From JBBQNY01 sp038221545 (GTDB lineage Bacteria > Pseudomonadota > Gammaproteobacteria > Xanthomonadales > Ahniellaceae), in contig JBBRIE010000045.1 of assembly GCA_038221545.1 (NCBI GenBank), forward strand, positions 1-17,084: DNA of 17,084 bases, read 5' to 3'. Both the position numbers and the translations under genes were made by a program. This document shows, piece by piece, positions 6,603 to 16,580 of this stretch. The notes under the pieces were generated by a model that worked only from the letters and a program-made list of their open reading frames with translations, did not search any database and was not told where the DNA came from. Position 1 is the first letter of the stretch, and each line of letters begins with the position of its first letter.

Positions 6603-7613
6603 ATGCTCAAGATCGACATCCACGCCCATTATCTGCCGCGCGACTGGCCCGACCTCGCGCAGCGGTACGGCGATCCGCGGTTCCCCGTGATCCATCACAC
6701 CGACGACGGGCGGCACCGCGTGTACAAGGACGGCAAATTCTTCCGCGAGCTGTTCGCGAACACATGGGACGCGGGCCTGCGTATCTCGGAATACGAGAAG
6801 TTCGGCGTGCAGGTGCAGGTGATCAGCACCGTTCCGGTGATGTTCTCCTACTGGGCGAAACCGCACCACGCGCTCGAACTGCACCGCGCGTTGAACGACC
6901 ACATGGCCGAGACCTGCCGCGCGCATCCGCGCCACGTCGCCGGCATCGGCACGGTGCCGCTGCAGGCGCCGAGGCTCGCCATCGAGGAACTGGAACGTTG
7001 CGTCGAGCAGCTTGGCCTTCAGGGCGTGCAGATCGGCAGCCACGTCGGTGCATGGAATCTCGACGCGCCCGAGCTGTTCGACTTCTTCGCCGCGGCCGAA
7101 AGCCTCGGCGCCGCGATCCTCGTGCATCCGTGGGACATGATGGGCAGCGAGAGCATGCCGAAGTACTGGCTCCCCTGGCTGGTGGGCATGCCCGCGGAGC
7201 AGTCGCGCGCCGCCTGCAGCCTGATCTTCGGCGGCGTGCTCGAGCGCCTTCCGGACCTGCGCGTTTGCCTCGCCCACGGCGGCGGTTCGTTTCCCTACAC
7301 CATCGGGCGCATCGAGCACGGGTTCAACATGCGGCCCGACCTGGTCGCCACCGACAACCCGCACAACCCGCGCGACTATCTGAAGCGGCTGTACTTCGAT
7401 TCCTGGGTCGCCGACGATCGCGCGCTGCGCTATCTGCTCGACACCTGCGGCGTGGACCGCGTGATGCTCGGCACCGATTACCCGTTTCCGCTTGGGGAAC
7501 AATCGCCGGGGGCGGGCATCGCCGCGCTGGATCTCGATGTCGTCGAGCAGGCCCGGCTGTACCACGGCACCGCGCTCGAGTGGCTCGACCTGCCGGCGGC
7601 GCGCTTCGCATGA
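6603..7613 (+). CDS. 2-Amino-3-carboxymuconate-6-semialdehyde decarboxylase (ACMSD)
   Basis: 336-residue metal-dependent decarboxylase of the amidohydrolase superfamily. It converts ACMS to 2-aminomuconate semialdehyde and so diverts carbon from spontaneous quinolinate formation and NAD synthesis into catabolism. The length matches Pseudomonas fluorescens ACMSD (about 334). Zinc ligands are His7 and His9 (DIHAHYLP), His175 (LVHPWDMMG) and Asp292 (LGTDYPFPLGE). The catalytic His is His225 (CLAHGGGSFPYTIGR), with substrate arginines near Arg48 (FFREL) and Arg236 (IGRIEHGF). Start ATG 6603 gives the standard MxKIDIHAH N-terminus; no clear Shine-Dalgarno precedes it. Its stop overlaps the kynureninase start as ATGA, so the two are coupled. 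The zeta-like pair separates it from the dioxygenase that makes its substrate, so it may depend on transcription passing through that pair. Confidence 0.96.
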   Translation: MLKIDIHAHYLPRDWPDLAQRYGDPRFPVIHHTDDGRHRVYKDGKFFRELFANTWDAGLRISEYEKFGVQVQVISTVPVMFSYWAKPHHALELHRALNDHMAETCRAHPRHVAGIGTVPLQAPRLAIEELERCVEQLGLQGVQIGSHVGAWNLDAPELFDFFAAAESLGAAILVHPWDMMGSESMPKYWLPWLVGMPAEQSRAACSLIFGGVLERLPDLRVCLAHGGGSFPYTIGRIEHGFNMRPDLVATDNPHNPRDYLKRLYFDSWVADDRALRYLLDTCGVDRVMLGTDYPFPLGEQSPGAGIAALDLDVVEQARLYHGTALEWLDLPAARFA

Positions 7614-8899
7614 AGGACGACGCGCTCGAGGCAATGGCGGCCGACGCCGCGGGGCTGGACGCCGAGGATCCACTCCGGGGTTTCCGCGACGAGTTCCTGA
7701 TTCCACCGCATGGCGAGGGTGACCAGTCGTATTTCTGCGGCAATTCGCTGGGACTGCAGCCGCGCGCGGTGCGCCAGGCGCTGCTTGATGAACTCGATGA
7801 CTGGCAGCAACTCGGGGTCGAGGCGCATTTCCGCGGCCGTCATCCGTGGATGCCGTACCACGAGTTTGTCCGCGAAGGACTCGCGCAACTCGTGGGGGCG
7901 GAGCCGCTCGAAGTGGTGGCGATGAATTCGCTCACCGTGAACCTGCACCTGCTGATGGCGAGTTTCTACCGGCCCGAGCACGGCCGCGCGGCGATCCTGA
8001 TCGAGCGCGGCGCGTTCCCCTCCGACCGGCACGCGGTGGTCTCACAGATCAGGTGGCATGGCCTGGATCCCCGGGCCGAACTCATTGAACTCGAGGCCGA
8101 CCCGGCGGGGCTGCTCGACGAGGAGTCCATCCTGCGCGCGATGCATGCCGATCGCGATCGCATCGCGCTGGTCCTGTTACCCGGGGTGCAGTACCTCAGC
8201 GGCCAGGCGTTCGACCTGGCCACGATTACGAAGGCCGCGCGCTCGCACGGCATGCGCATCGGATTCGATCTCGCGCACGCGGCAGGCAATCTCGACCTGA
8301 ACCTGCACGACAGCGAATGCGATTTCGCAGTCTGGTGCAGCTACAAGTACCTGAACTCGGGCCCGGGTGCCGTCGCGGGCGCATTCGTGCACGCGCGCCA
8401 CGCGCACGCTTCGCTGCCGCGCCTCGCGGGCTGGTGGGGCCACGATCCAGCGACCCGCTTCCGCATGGGACCGGAGTTCGTGCCGGCAGCGGGCGCCGAC
8501 GGGTGGCAATTGTCGAACCCGCCGATCCTCGCGCTGGCGCCGCTGCGCGTATCGCTCGACGTGTTCGCAAGCGCGGGCATGCCCGCATTGCGCGGCAAAT
8601 CGGAGTTGATGACCGGTTGGCTGGAACGACAGATCCGCGACCGGTTGCCCGACGTGCTCGAGATCCGCACCCCCGCGGACCCTCTGCGCCGGGGCTGCCA
8701 GCTCAGTTTGCGCGTGCGGGGTGCGCGCGAGGATGGGCGCGCGCTTTTCGATCATCTGCACGAACACGGCATCGTCGTCGACTGGCGCGAACCGGACATC
8801 ATCCGCGTGGCGCCGGTCCCGCTCTACAACCGCTTCGCGGACTGCGCACGCTTCGTGGACAGCGTCGCCACTTGGCGGGCGCGGCGCAGCGCGCGCTAG
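7610..8899 (+). CDS. kynU: Kynureninase
   Basis: 429-residue PLP-dependent hydrolase, fold type I. It cleaves 3-hydroxykynurenine (or kynurenine) to 3-hydroxyanthranilate (or anthranilate) plus alanine. The PLP lysine is Lys246 in CSYKYLNSGPGA. Asp220 and His223 lie in GFDLAHAAGN, and WQLSNPPIL (299-307), YFCGNSLGLQP (41-51) and RIGFD are family hallmarks. Length is close to human KYNU (465) and bacterial enzymes (about 416-430). The first codon ATG 7610 overlaps the decarboxylase stop by four bases. The order kynU after ACMSD indicates that kynurenine carbon enters through 3-hydroxyanthranilate. The 3-monooxygenase, formamidase and tryptophan dioxygenase needed upstream are not in this window. 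Confidence 0.97.
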   Translation: MKDDALEAMAADAAGLDAEDPLRGFRDEFLIPPHGEGDQSYFCGNSLGLQPRAVRQALLDELDDWQQLGVEAHFRGRHPWMPYHEFVREGLAQLVGAEPLEVVAMNSLTVNLHLLMASFYRPEHGRAAILIERGAFPSDRHAVVSQIRWHGLDPRAELIELEADPAGLLDEESILRAMHADRDRIALVLLPGVQYLSGQAFDLATITKAARSHGMRIGFDLAHAAGNLDLNLHDSECDFAVWCSYKYLNSGPGAVAGAFVHARHAHASLPRLAGWWGHDPATRFRMGPEFVPAAGADGWQLSNPPILALAPLRVSLDVFASAGMPALRGKSELMTGWLERQIRDRLPDVLEIRTPADPLRRGCQLSLRVRGAREDGRALFDHLHEHGIVVDWREPDIIRVAPVPLYNRFADCARFVDSVATWRARRSAR

Positions 8900-8929
8900 T
8901 ATCGACGTGGGACAATCGGGAGAACTGCG

Positions 8930-9178
8930 ATGGGATTGTTGAGCTTGTTGTGGGGCCTGGTGTCGATCTGCTGGATGATCATCGCCTTCATTCCGCTGCT
9001 TGGCTGGGGCAACTGGTTCATGATCCCGTTCGCGGGATTGGGTGCGATTCTCGCTGGCGTCGCCTTCGTCATGACGACTCCTGCGAATCGCGGCCGCGCC
9101 AAGGCAGGGCTGATACTCAACGTGGTCGCGCTCATCGTCGGCGCGATCCGTCTATCGATGGGGGGCGGGATCATCTAG
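8930..9178 (+). CDS. Small conserved-looking membrane protein
   Basis: 82-residue, glycine-rich, very hydrophobic protein. It has about three membrane segments: roughly 5-27, 29-49 and 58-77. A short polar stretch, TTPANRGRAKAG, lies between the second and third. It starts at ATG 8930 with GGGAGA (8918-8923) seven bases upstream and 30 bases after kynU. I cannot name a function. The even hydrophobic pattern, the good ribosome-binding site and the clean fit between neighbours support a real gene. It is convergent with folP. Confidence 0.75.
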   Translation: MGLLSLLWGLVSICWMIIAFIPLLGWGNWFMIPFAGLGAILAGVAFVMTTPANRGRAKAGLILNVVALIVGAIRLSMGGGII

Positions 9179-9184
9179 GCAACG

Positions 9185-9210
9185 CCGCGGACGCCCCGCG
9201 CGGGCCGCGG
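9185..9210. terminator. GC-rich hairpin between convergent genes
   Basis: In the 37-base gap between the membrane-protein gene and folP, CCGCGG (9185-9190) pairs with CCGCGG (9205-9210). The loop contains a second palindrome, CCCGCGCGGG (9195-9204). The structure could slow transcription from both sides, but there is no T-run, so it is not a standard intrinsic terminator. Confidence 0.35.
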
Positions 9211-9215
9211 ACGGA

Positions 9216-10124
9216 TCAGTCGTCTTCATCCCGGCGTGGCTGCCCGGCCGCGGCCCGGCGAGCAGTGGCCGGCGCATGCTCGCGCAGCGCCGCCCACACC
9301 GCCAACGCATCGCGCGTGGCTGCGACATCGTGCACGCGAACAATGGCTGCGCCACGCTGCACGGCGATCAGCGCCGCCGCGGCGGATCCCGCTGCACGAT
9401 CCCCCGGAGACGCGTGTCCGGTCGCGGCACCGATCATGCCCTTGCGCGACAAGCCAACCATGACGGGCACGCCGAGGCTGGTGAACAAAGCAAGGTTCGC
9501 GAGCAGCAGCCAGTTGTGCGTCGCATTCTTGCCGAAGCCGAAACCGGGATCCACCAGCAGGCACTTGCGCTCGATGCCCGCGAACTCGCAACTCAGCAAC
9601 CGATCGGCGAGGAACCGGTGCACTTCCGCAACCACGTCCACGTAGTACGGATCGTCCTGCATCGATCCCGGCTCGCCCTGCATGTGCATCAGGCACACGG
9701 GCACGCCGAGCTCCCCCGCGGCGTCGAGCGCGCCTTCGACGCGCAGAGCGCGGACGTCGTTGATCAAGCCCGCGCCGGCAAGCACCGCCGCCCTCATAAC
9801 TTCGGGCGACGACGTGTCGATCGCGATTGGCACCGATACCGCAGCGGCGAGCGCCTCGACCAGCGGCACTACGCGACGCAGCTCCTCGGCGACGGGCACG
9901 GGCGTCGCACCCGGCCGGGTCGATTCCCCGCCGACGTCGAGCAGGTCGGCGCCGGCCTCGACCATCGCGACACCCTGTGCCACCGCCCTCGCGAGGTGCC
10001 CGGCCAGGCCATCGCCGGCAAAGGAATCGGGGGTCGCGTTGATGATCCCCATGACGCGCGGGCGCTCGAGCGAGAGCGCCCTGCCGTTGCAGGCGAGTTC
10101 GGGGACGGGCAGCGCGAACGACAC
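9216..10124 (-). CDS. folP: Dihydropteroate synthase
   Basis: 302-residue cytoplasmic enzyme of folate synthesis that joins p-aminobenzoate to dihydropterin pyrophosphate; it is the sulfonamide target. TIM-barrel motifs are in order: GIINATPDSF (26-35), DVGGESTRPG (63-72), AIDTSSPE (101-108), INDVRAL (121-127), CLMHMQGEPGSMQ (144-156), DPGFGFGKNATHN (192-204), GLSRKGMIG (224-232) and VRVHDV (262-267). The start is GTG 10124. An in-frame TGA two codons upstream leaves no earlier choice. Family enzymes are about 280 residues; the extra length here is a charged Arg/Asp tail (about 285-302). In gammaproteobacteria folP commonly follows ftsH. Here it follows two c-di-GMP genes and lies 38 bases after the degenerate GGDEF gene, so co-transcription with it is likely. 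Confidence 0.97.
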   Translation of the reverse strand: MSFALPVPELACNGRALSLERPRVMGIINATPDSFAGDGLAGHLARAVAQGVAMVEAGADLLDVGGESTRPGATPVPVAEELRRVVPLVEALAAAVSVPIAIDTSSPEVMRAAVLAGAGLINDVRALRVEGALDAAGELGVPVCLMHMQGEPGSMQDDPYYVDVVAEVHRFLADRLLSCEFAGIERKCLLVDPGFGFGKNATHNWLLLANLALFTSLGVPVMVGLSRKGMIGAATGHASPGDRAAGSAAAALIAVQRGAAIVRVHDVAATRDALAVWAALREHAPATARRAAAGQPRRDEDD

Positions 10125-10162
10125 GGGTCAGTGGCGACGGCAGGTGCGCGCCGGATCGCGCA

Positions 10163-11107
10163 TCAGTTCGGGACGCTCGGAATATGCAGCAATTCCTGGG
10201 TCGCGCGCAGCAGCCATTCCTCGGGTTCCTCGTCCACCGCGAACTCGGCGCCGGTCAGCCCGATGACGGGCTGGAGGTCATGCGCGAATACGTGCTCGTC
10301 GACGGCGCGGCGCAGCTTCGCGGCGACGATCCTGGCGGCATCGAGGCTGGTCGCCGGCGCGAGCACGGTAAACGTGCCGATGGCAAAGCGCGCCACCGTG
10401 TCGGTCGTGCGCACGGTCAGGTTGACCAGTGCGGCGAGGTCGATCCACAGGGAATCGATGCCCGCGTCGCCAATCGCGCCTTGCAGTTCTTCCAGGTTCT
10501 CGATCGTCCCGGCGACGATGCTGACGGGCTGGGCATGACGGCGTCCGCGCTCGGCTTCGACCTGGGCCAGCTTCCGCAACTGCTTGGCGGTCCAGAGTCC
10601 GCTGATCGGATCCGTGGCCGCCACGTAGTCGAGTTTGCGCAGGGCGTGCTGCAGTCGCTGGTGGGCGATCAGCAGCTCTTCGCGCAACAACTCGATGCTC
10701 TGCTCGAGTTCGTGCTGGGTGCTGGTGTCGCGGATGCCCACGTGGATCAGCGGCTCGCCTTCCATCTCGACTTGGACCGCCGACACTTCAGCCCAGAACG
10801 TGCTGCCGTCCGCCTGGCGCAGCAGGCAGGTGCCGTTGCCTCCACCGGATTGCGCGCTCGCCAGCAGTCGCTCGATGTGTTCGTCGGAATCCGCTCCATC
10901 GGGCTGCAAGGGGGGAGCGAGGTCGGAAAGGCGGCATTGCTGCAGGAAGCGCCGGTCGCCGAAGCCGAACAGGCGCAGCGCTGCGGGGTTGGCGTCACGG
11001 CAACCATCCGCATCGAACAACAGTGCAGGTTCCGTCATCAGCGCGAACATTCTCTCCGCCCAGGCATCGGTGACTGGCGCCGCGGATTCCCGTGGATTCG
11101 AGCTCAT
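10163..11107 (-). CDS. PAS plus degenerate GGDEF protein with intact I-site (predicted c-di-GMP receptor)
   Basis: 314 residues from ATG 11107. GTG 11155 would add 16 residues, and neither start has a clear ribosome-binding site. Residues about 18-125 form a PAS domain (ALLFDADGCRDANPAALRLFG ... FWAEVSAVQVE), followed by a helical linker (about 132-160) and a GGDEF-fold domain (about 161-310, starting at ATDPISGLW). The catalytic GG[DE]EF motif reads AIGTF (242-246, bases 10370-10384). The first metal aspartate of the DxD-like strand is also lost (AGTIENL), so diguanylate cyclase activity is not expected. The inhibitory-site motif RxxD is intact as RTTD (233-236, bases 10400-10411), six residues before the degenerate motif, exactly as in PleD. 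This combination is known from c-di-GMP effectors such as PelD and PopA. I infer a receptor that senses c-di-GMP plus a PAS signal. No transmembrane segment. Confidence 0.88.
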   Translation of the reverse strand: MSSNPRESAAPVTDAWAERMFALMTEPALLFDADGCRDANPAALRLFGFGDRRFLQQCRLSDLAPPLQPDGADSDEHIERLLASAQSGGGNGTCLLRQADGSTFWAEVSAVQVEMEGEPLIHVGIRDTSTQHELEQSIELLREELLIAHQRLQHALRKLDYVAATDPISGLWTAKQLRKLAQVEAERGRRHAQPVSIVAGTIENLEELQGAIGDAGIDSLWIDLAALVNLTVRTTDTVARFAIGTFTVLAPATSLDAARIVAAKLRRAVDEHVFAHDLQPVIGLTGAEFAVDEEPEEWLLRATQELLHIPSVPN

Positions 11108-11253
11108 CGGGACGGGCCCGCAGGTAACATCAGGATCAGGGCCTTCCGCGTCCACGACGAGTCGACTGTAGCGCAGCGCCTATTGAGGGGCTATATCCGG
11201 CGATCGGCGGATCGTGGCGCTCCGCGCAGTCGCCGGGCGGGCTGGACCGGCGC

Positions 11254-11267
11254 CGAGGCACGCCTCG
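11254..11267 (-). repeat. Short perfect inverted repeat after the GGDEF-EAL stop
   Basis: CGAGGC-AC-GCCTCG lies immediately downstream of the GGDEF-EAL gene's TAG stop on the - strand. It can form a tight hairpin. No T-run follows, so transcription into the next gene may continue. The rest of the gap to the next gene (about 11108-11253) holds another small repeat, CGATC-GGCG-GATCG (11201-11214), and no convincing promoter. Confidence 0.3.
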
Positions 11268-13700
11268 CTAGTCAGCGCCGTCCGCGAGCCTCAGCCTGCG
11301 CCCGGTGCGTGAGGAGCGCGGACGCACACTGGCCGCGAATTCGCCTGCCTCCATGGGGCGTCCGTAGAAGTAGCCCTGCGCTTCGTCGCAGCGCAGCACC
11401 CTTAGACGTTGCGCGTCCTCGGCGCTTTCGACGCCTTCGGCCACGACCTGCATGCCGAGCGCGTGGCCGAGGCCGATGATTCCGCGCACTACCTGCTCCG
11501 CCTTGGAATCGGTGCCGAAGCGCTGCAGGAACCCCCGGTCGATCTTGAGCCTATGGACCGGAAAGCGCGCGAGGTAGCGCAGGTTGGAAAAGCCCGTGCC
11601 GAAGTCGTCGATCGCCAGCGCCACGCGGTGCGCGATCAGCAGGGCGAACGTCTGGCGAACCGCGGTGTTCTCCTCCATCAGCACCGACTCGGTGATCTCG
11701 AGTTCGAGACGCTCGGGCGGCAGACCCGCCTCATCGCACAGCGCGAGCACGCGTAGCGCGAACCCGGGCTCGCGTACCTGCACCGCAGATACGTTGACGG
11801 CGATGCGTCCCAGCGCGATTCCGTCGTCGAGCCATCGGCGAGCCTGACGGCAGGCCTCCGACAGCACCCATTCGCCCAACTGCAGGATGTGGCCGCTGTC
11901 TTCCGCGATCGGCACGAAGTCGAGCGGCTCGCGCCGACGCCCGTCGCGGTCGCACCAGCGCAGCAGGGCCTCGGCGCCCGTCAGGAGTCCGTCCGCGAGC
12001 GCCACGGTGGGTTGGTAGACGAGGCTGAATTCGCCCCGTTCGAGCGCGCCGTGCAGCAGGTTGTCGATCCGCATTCGTTGCTGCACGCGCTCGAGTTGGA
12101 CCGCGTCGTAGAAGGCGAAGCGGTTGCGACCGGCATCCTTGGCGGCGTGCATGGCGTTGTCCGCCGCACGCAGCAGGTCGTCGATGCTGCCCGGATTGCG
12201 GTCCATCAACACGATGCCGATCGAGACGGTGATGCGAAGGGACACGCCGTCGAGTTCCATCGGCGCGCGCAATCGCTCGATCAGGCGCGTGGCGAAATGC
12301 GCGACCGCGCCCGAGTAGCCCGCTTGCGGAATCACCAGGCTGAACTCGTCGCCGCCCGTGCGGGCGAGCACGTCGCGTTCGCCGAGAGCCGCGCGCAGGC
12401 GCGCGGTGCACTCCAGGAGCACGCGGTCACCCAACGGGTGGCCGAACGTCTCGTTGACGTGCGTGAACCGATCGATGTCCAGCAGCAACAGGGCGCCGGG
12501 TGACCTGTCCACGTCATCGATGGCCGCGGCGGCGCGGTCGCGGAAGGCCACCCTGTTGGGGAGGCCGGTCAACGAATCCGAGTACGCCAGCTCCGCGATG
12601 CGTTCATGCGCCTGCTTCTGTTCGGTGATGTCCTGCGACAGTCCGGTCAGGCGGTAGGGCGACCCGTTGCGCATCTCGAGCGCGCCGGTGGAGCGGATCC
12701 AGCGCCGCGTGCCATCCGGAGTGGTCAGCAACAGTTCCGCCGGTTCCGTCGGACGGCTGCGCCCGGTGTCGCGCGCCAGGCGCGCGATCTGCCGCTCGAT
12801 CCACGACCTGGATGCGGGGTCGTAGAGTTTGAGCACATCGGGCATCGACAGCGGGCTGCCCTCGGGCAGTCCGTGGATCGCGTAGTTCTGCTCGGTCCAG
12901 AGCAGTCGCCCGTCCGCGAAAAAGAATTCGTAGCCACCGATCCGGCCCATCGAGGCAATGCGGTCGAGCATCTCGCTCTTCCAGCGGAGGCTCGCGTCGG
13001 CTTCGACCGACTCGCTGACATCAACCGTGTGTCCGAGCATCCGCGAGGGCGCGCCATCGCTGTTCCAGCGCACCACCCGCGCCCGCGTCTGCACCCAGAC
13101 GTACTCGCCGTCATCGCGTTGCAGGCGGTGCACGCAGTTCATCACCGGCTCGCGGCCGCCCACATGGGCCTCGAATGCACGCGCGAGCGGGCGAATGTCG
13201 TCCGGGTGAACGCGATTGCGCCAATCGCTCTGCAACTGGTTGCCGGCGACCGCATCGAGCCCGAGCAATTCGCTCCAGCGACTCGAGAAGAAAACCGTGT
13301 CGCGCACGAGATCCCAGTCCCACAAAGCATCATCGGTGTGGTCCAACAGGTACTGCCAGCGGCTTCGCTCGACTTCGTCCTCGACGGCATGGGTGCCCGC
13401 GAAAGGCATCAGGCTCGCCGTGAACCCTGCAGGCGAGCCGTCCCGGGTCGTGGCCGCACGGACCTGAACTACGATTTCCCGATCGCCCGCCGAAGCCTCG
13501 AGGCCGATGACGAGCCCGGGGCTGCGCCTGAGCTGCATCACTGCCGGAGAAAGTAGCTCCGCAAGCCGGTCATCATCGAAGCACGGCAACAACTCGTGGG
13601 CACGCCGACTCCGCTCGATGACGCGACCCTCCGCATCGAGGACCACGTAGCCGCGGTAGGCGGCGTGGGCAAGCAGGCTGCGGACCAGCGCGGTGTCCAT
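11268..13700 (-). CDS. PAS-PAS-PAS-GGDEF-EAL protein, bifunctional c-di-GMP enzyme
   Basis: 810-residue cytoplasmic signalling protein without membrane segments. There is a weak PAS-like domain (about 8-100), a PAS with the HPDD signature (112-232), a third PAS ending in LTGLSQDITEQK (240-362), GGDEF (365-530) and EAL (543-790). The cyclase site is intact: GGDEF at 449-453, LLDIDRF at 406-412. The canonical I-site arginine is missing; the RxxD position reads GERD (440-443). The phosphodiesterase site is also intact: EALLRW (577-582), NVSAVQ (636-641), ELEITES (666-672), DDFGTGFSNLRYL (698-710), LKIDR (718-722) and AEGVES (754-759). Both activities are therefore possible, set by the PAS domains. 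Start ATG 13700 has GGAGGC (13706-13711) and a promoter just upstream. It is inserted between ftsH and folP. Confidence 0.95.
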   Translation of the reverse strand: MDTALVRSLLAHAAYRGYVVLDAEGRVIERSRRAHELLPCFDDDRLAELLSPAVMQLRRSPGLVIGLEASAGDREIVVQVRAATTRDGSPAGFTASLMPFAGTHAVEDEVERSRWQYLLDHTDDALWDWDLVRDTVFFSSRWSELLGLDAVAGNQLQSDWRNRVHPDDIRPLARAFEAHVGGREPVMNCVHRLQRDDGEYVWVQTRARVVRWNSDGAPSRMLGHTVDVSESVEADASLRWKSEMLDRIASMGRIGGYEFFFADGRLLWTEQNYAIHGLPEGSPLSMPDVLKLYDPASRSWIERQIARLARDTGRSRPTEPAELLLTTPDGTRRWIRSTGALEMRNGSPYRLTGLSQDITEQKQAHERIAELAYSDSLTGLPNRVAFRDRAAAAIDDVDRSPGALLLLDIDRFTHVNETFGHPLGDRVLLECTARLRAALGERDVLARTGGDEFSLVIPQAGYSGAVAHFATRLIERLRAPMELDGVSLRITVSIGIVLMDRNPGSIDDLLRAADNAMHAAKDAGRNRFAFYDAVQLERVQQRMRIDNLLHGALERGEFSLVYQPTVALADGLLTGAEALLRWCDRDGRRREPLDFVPIAEDSGHILQLGEWVLSEACRQARRWLDDGIALGRIAVNVSAVQVREPGFALRVLALCDEAGLPPERLELEITESVLMEENTAVRQTFALLIAHRVALAIDDFGTGFSNLRYLARFPVHRLKIDRGFLQRFGTDSKAEQVVRGIIGLGHALGMQVVAEGVESAEDAQRLRVLRCDEAQGYFYGRPMEAGEFAASVRPRSSRTGRRLRLADGAD

Positions 13701-13738
13701 CCGACGCCTCCGATACGGGCGTCCCCGAGGGACGAATC

Positions 13739-13766
13739 AATCTACTCCGCGAACCCTGCCGGTCAA
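13739..13766 (-). promoter_or_regulatory. Sigma70-like promoter for the GGDEF-EAL gene
   Basis: On the - strand TTGACC (13761-13766, five of six matches to TTGACA) is followed after 16 bases by TAGATT (13739-13744, four of six matches to TATAAT). A start near 13731 would leave a leader of about 30 bases that carries the GGAGGC ribosome-binding site of the gene starting at 13700. This implies expression independent of ftsH. Confidence 0.6.
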
Positions 13767-13851
13767 TGACCGCGGTGTGAAACCCGGCGCCGATCCTGGC
13801 TGGCGAAGGAACGCGCGCAAACATCGACCGGGCGCATCGCCAATCAGGTCT

Positions 13852-13877
13852 GCCTTCACCCTGAAACGGGAGAAGGC
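13852..13877 (-). terminator. Hairpin after ftsH
   Basis: Nine bases beyond the ftsH stop, GCCTTC-a-CCC pairs with GGG-a-GAAGGC around a six-base loop, giving a nine-pair stem with one mismatch. Only a weak T-containing stretch follows on the - strand. Its position at the end of ftsH, and upstream of a separate promoter, suggests a terminator or an mRNA-stabilising 3' hairpin. Confidence 0.45.
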
Positions 13878-13886
13878 GCTTCGTGA

Positions 13887-15809
<1,923 letters not shown>

Positions 15810-15812
15810 CGA

Positions 15813-16463
15813 CTACTCACTCTTCAGATCGACAGGCGTTGCAATGCCGCGGAAACCGGTACCCAACGCATACACTTCGGCACTCCTTGCCCGGGATGCC
15901 TGCGGTTTTCGCATGGTCACCTTGTGATATGCGCGCCGCAAGTCCTTGAGGTAACGGTCGAAGCCCGTGCCCTGGAACAGTTTGACCAGAAACGTGCCAC
16001 CCGGCCGCAAATGCCGTGCGGCGAATTCAGCGGCCAGTTCAGCCAGTTCCAGCGAACGCGCCTGATCCACCGAAGCCACGCCGCTCATGTTGGGGGCCAT
16101 ATCCGACAAGACAAGATCGACCGCGGCCCCCTGGAGCGTGGCTTCCAGCCGCCCGAGCACCTCGGCTTCCCGGAAATCGCCGATCAGCTGCTCGACTCCA
16201 GCGACCTCTTCGAACGGCAGGATATCGAGCGCCACCACACGACCGCGGGGTCCGAGTTCGGGTCGCACCAGTTCGCACCAGCCGCCCGGTGCCGCGCCCA
16301 GGTCGACCACGACCATGCCCGGCTTGAGAAAGCGGTCGCGCTCGATCAGTTCCTCGAGCTTGTAGGTCGAACGCGAGCGCACTCCCTCCGCCTGCGCGCG
16401 CTTGACGAAAGGATCGTTGAAATGTTCGCGCAACCAGCGTTGGCTGCTCTTGCTACGCGGCAT
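15813..16463 (-). CDS. rlmE: 23S rRNA (uridine-2'-O-)-methyltransferase RlmE (RrmJ/FtsJ)
   Basis: 216-residue SAM-dependent enzyme that methylates the 2'-OH of U2552 in the peptidyl-transferase A loop during 50S assembly. The catalytic tetrad is complete: Lys35, Asp121, Lys161 and Glu196, each three residues before its E. coli counterpart (K38, D124, K164, E199). The SAM motif VVDLGAAPGGW (52-62) and SDMAPNMSG (120-128) are typical. ATG 16463 (MPRSKSSQRWLREHFNDPFV) matches the family N-terminus. The frame is open back to about 16904 but that part overlaps yhbY antisense and looks non-coding. The gene is divergent from yhbY across 117 bases (16464-16580). There I see no promoter pair I trust, only an isolated TATCAT on the - strand (16541-16546). 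Confidence 0.98.
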   Translation of the reverse strand: MPRSKSSQRWLREHFNDPFVKRAQAEGVRSRSTYKLEELIERDRFLKPGMVVVDLGAAPGGWCELVRPELGPRGRVVALDILPFEEVAGVEQLIGDFREAEVLGRLEATLQGAAVDLVLSDMAPNMSGVASVDQARSLELAELAAEFAARHLRPGGTFLVKLFQGTGFDRYLKDLRRAYHKVTMRKPQASRARSAEVYALGTGFRGIATPVDLKSE

Positions 16464-16580
16464 GGGAACCCTGGACGTCGGCGGGACGCGGCCGCCGGAT
16501 CCCCGGCGGGGCCGGGCACGGCGGGGCACTGTTGACCTGCATGATACGCTGCGCGCCCTTTTTACACCGCGCGCCTGCCA

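Noticed and set aside
6582..7706. 374-codon - strand open frame
   Set aside because: It is the reverse of the ACMSD gene, which has all its active-site residues.
8317..11479. Long + strand open frames opposite folP and the c-di-GMP genes (8317-9645, 9276-10538, 10184-11479)
   Set aside because: They overlap convincing - strand genes or kynU, are Arg/His-rich and have no recognisable domains.
16532..16547. TTGACC and TGATAC upstream of yhbY as a promoter
   Set aside because: The two boxes are about four bases apart, far from the needed 16-18, and no other matching box is found.
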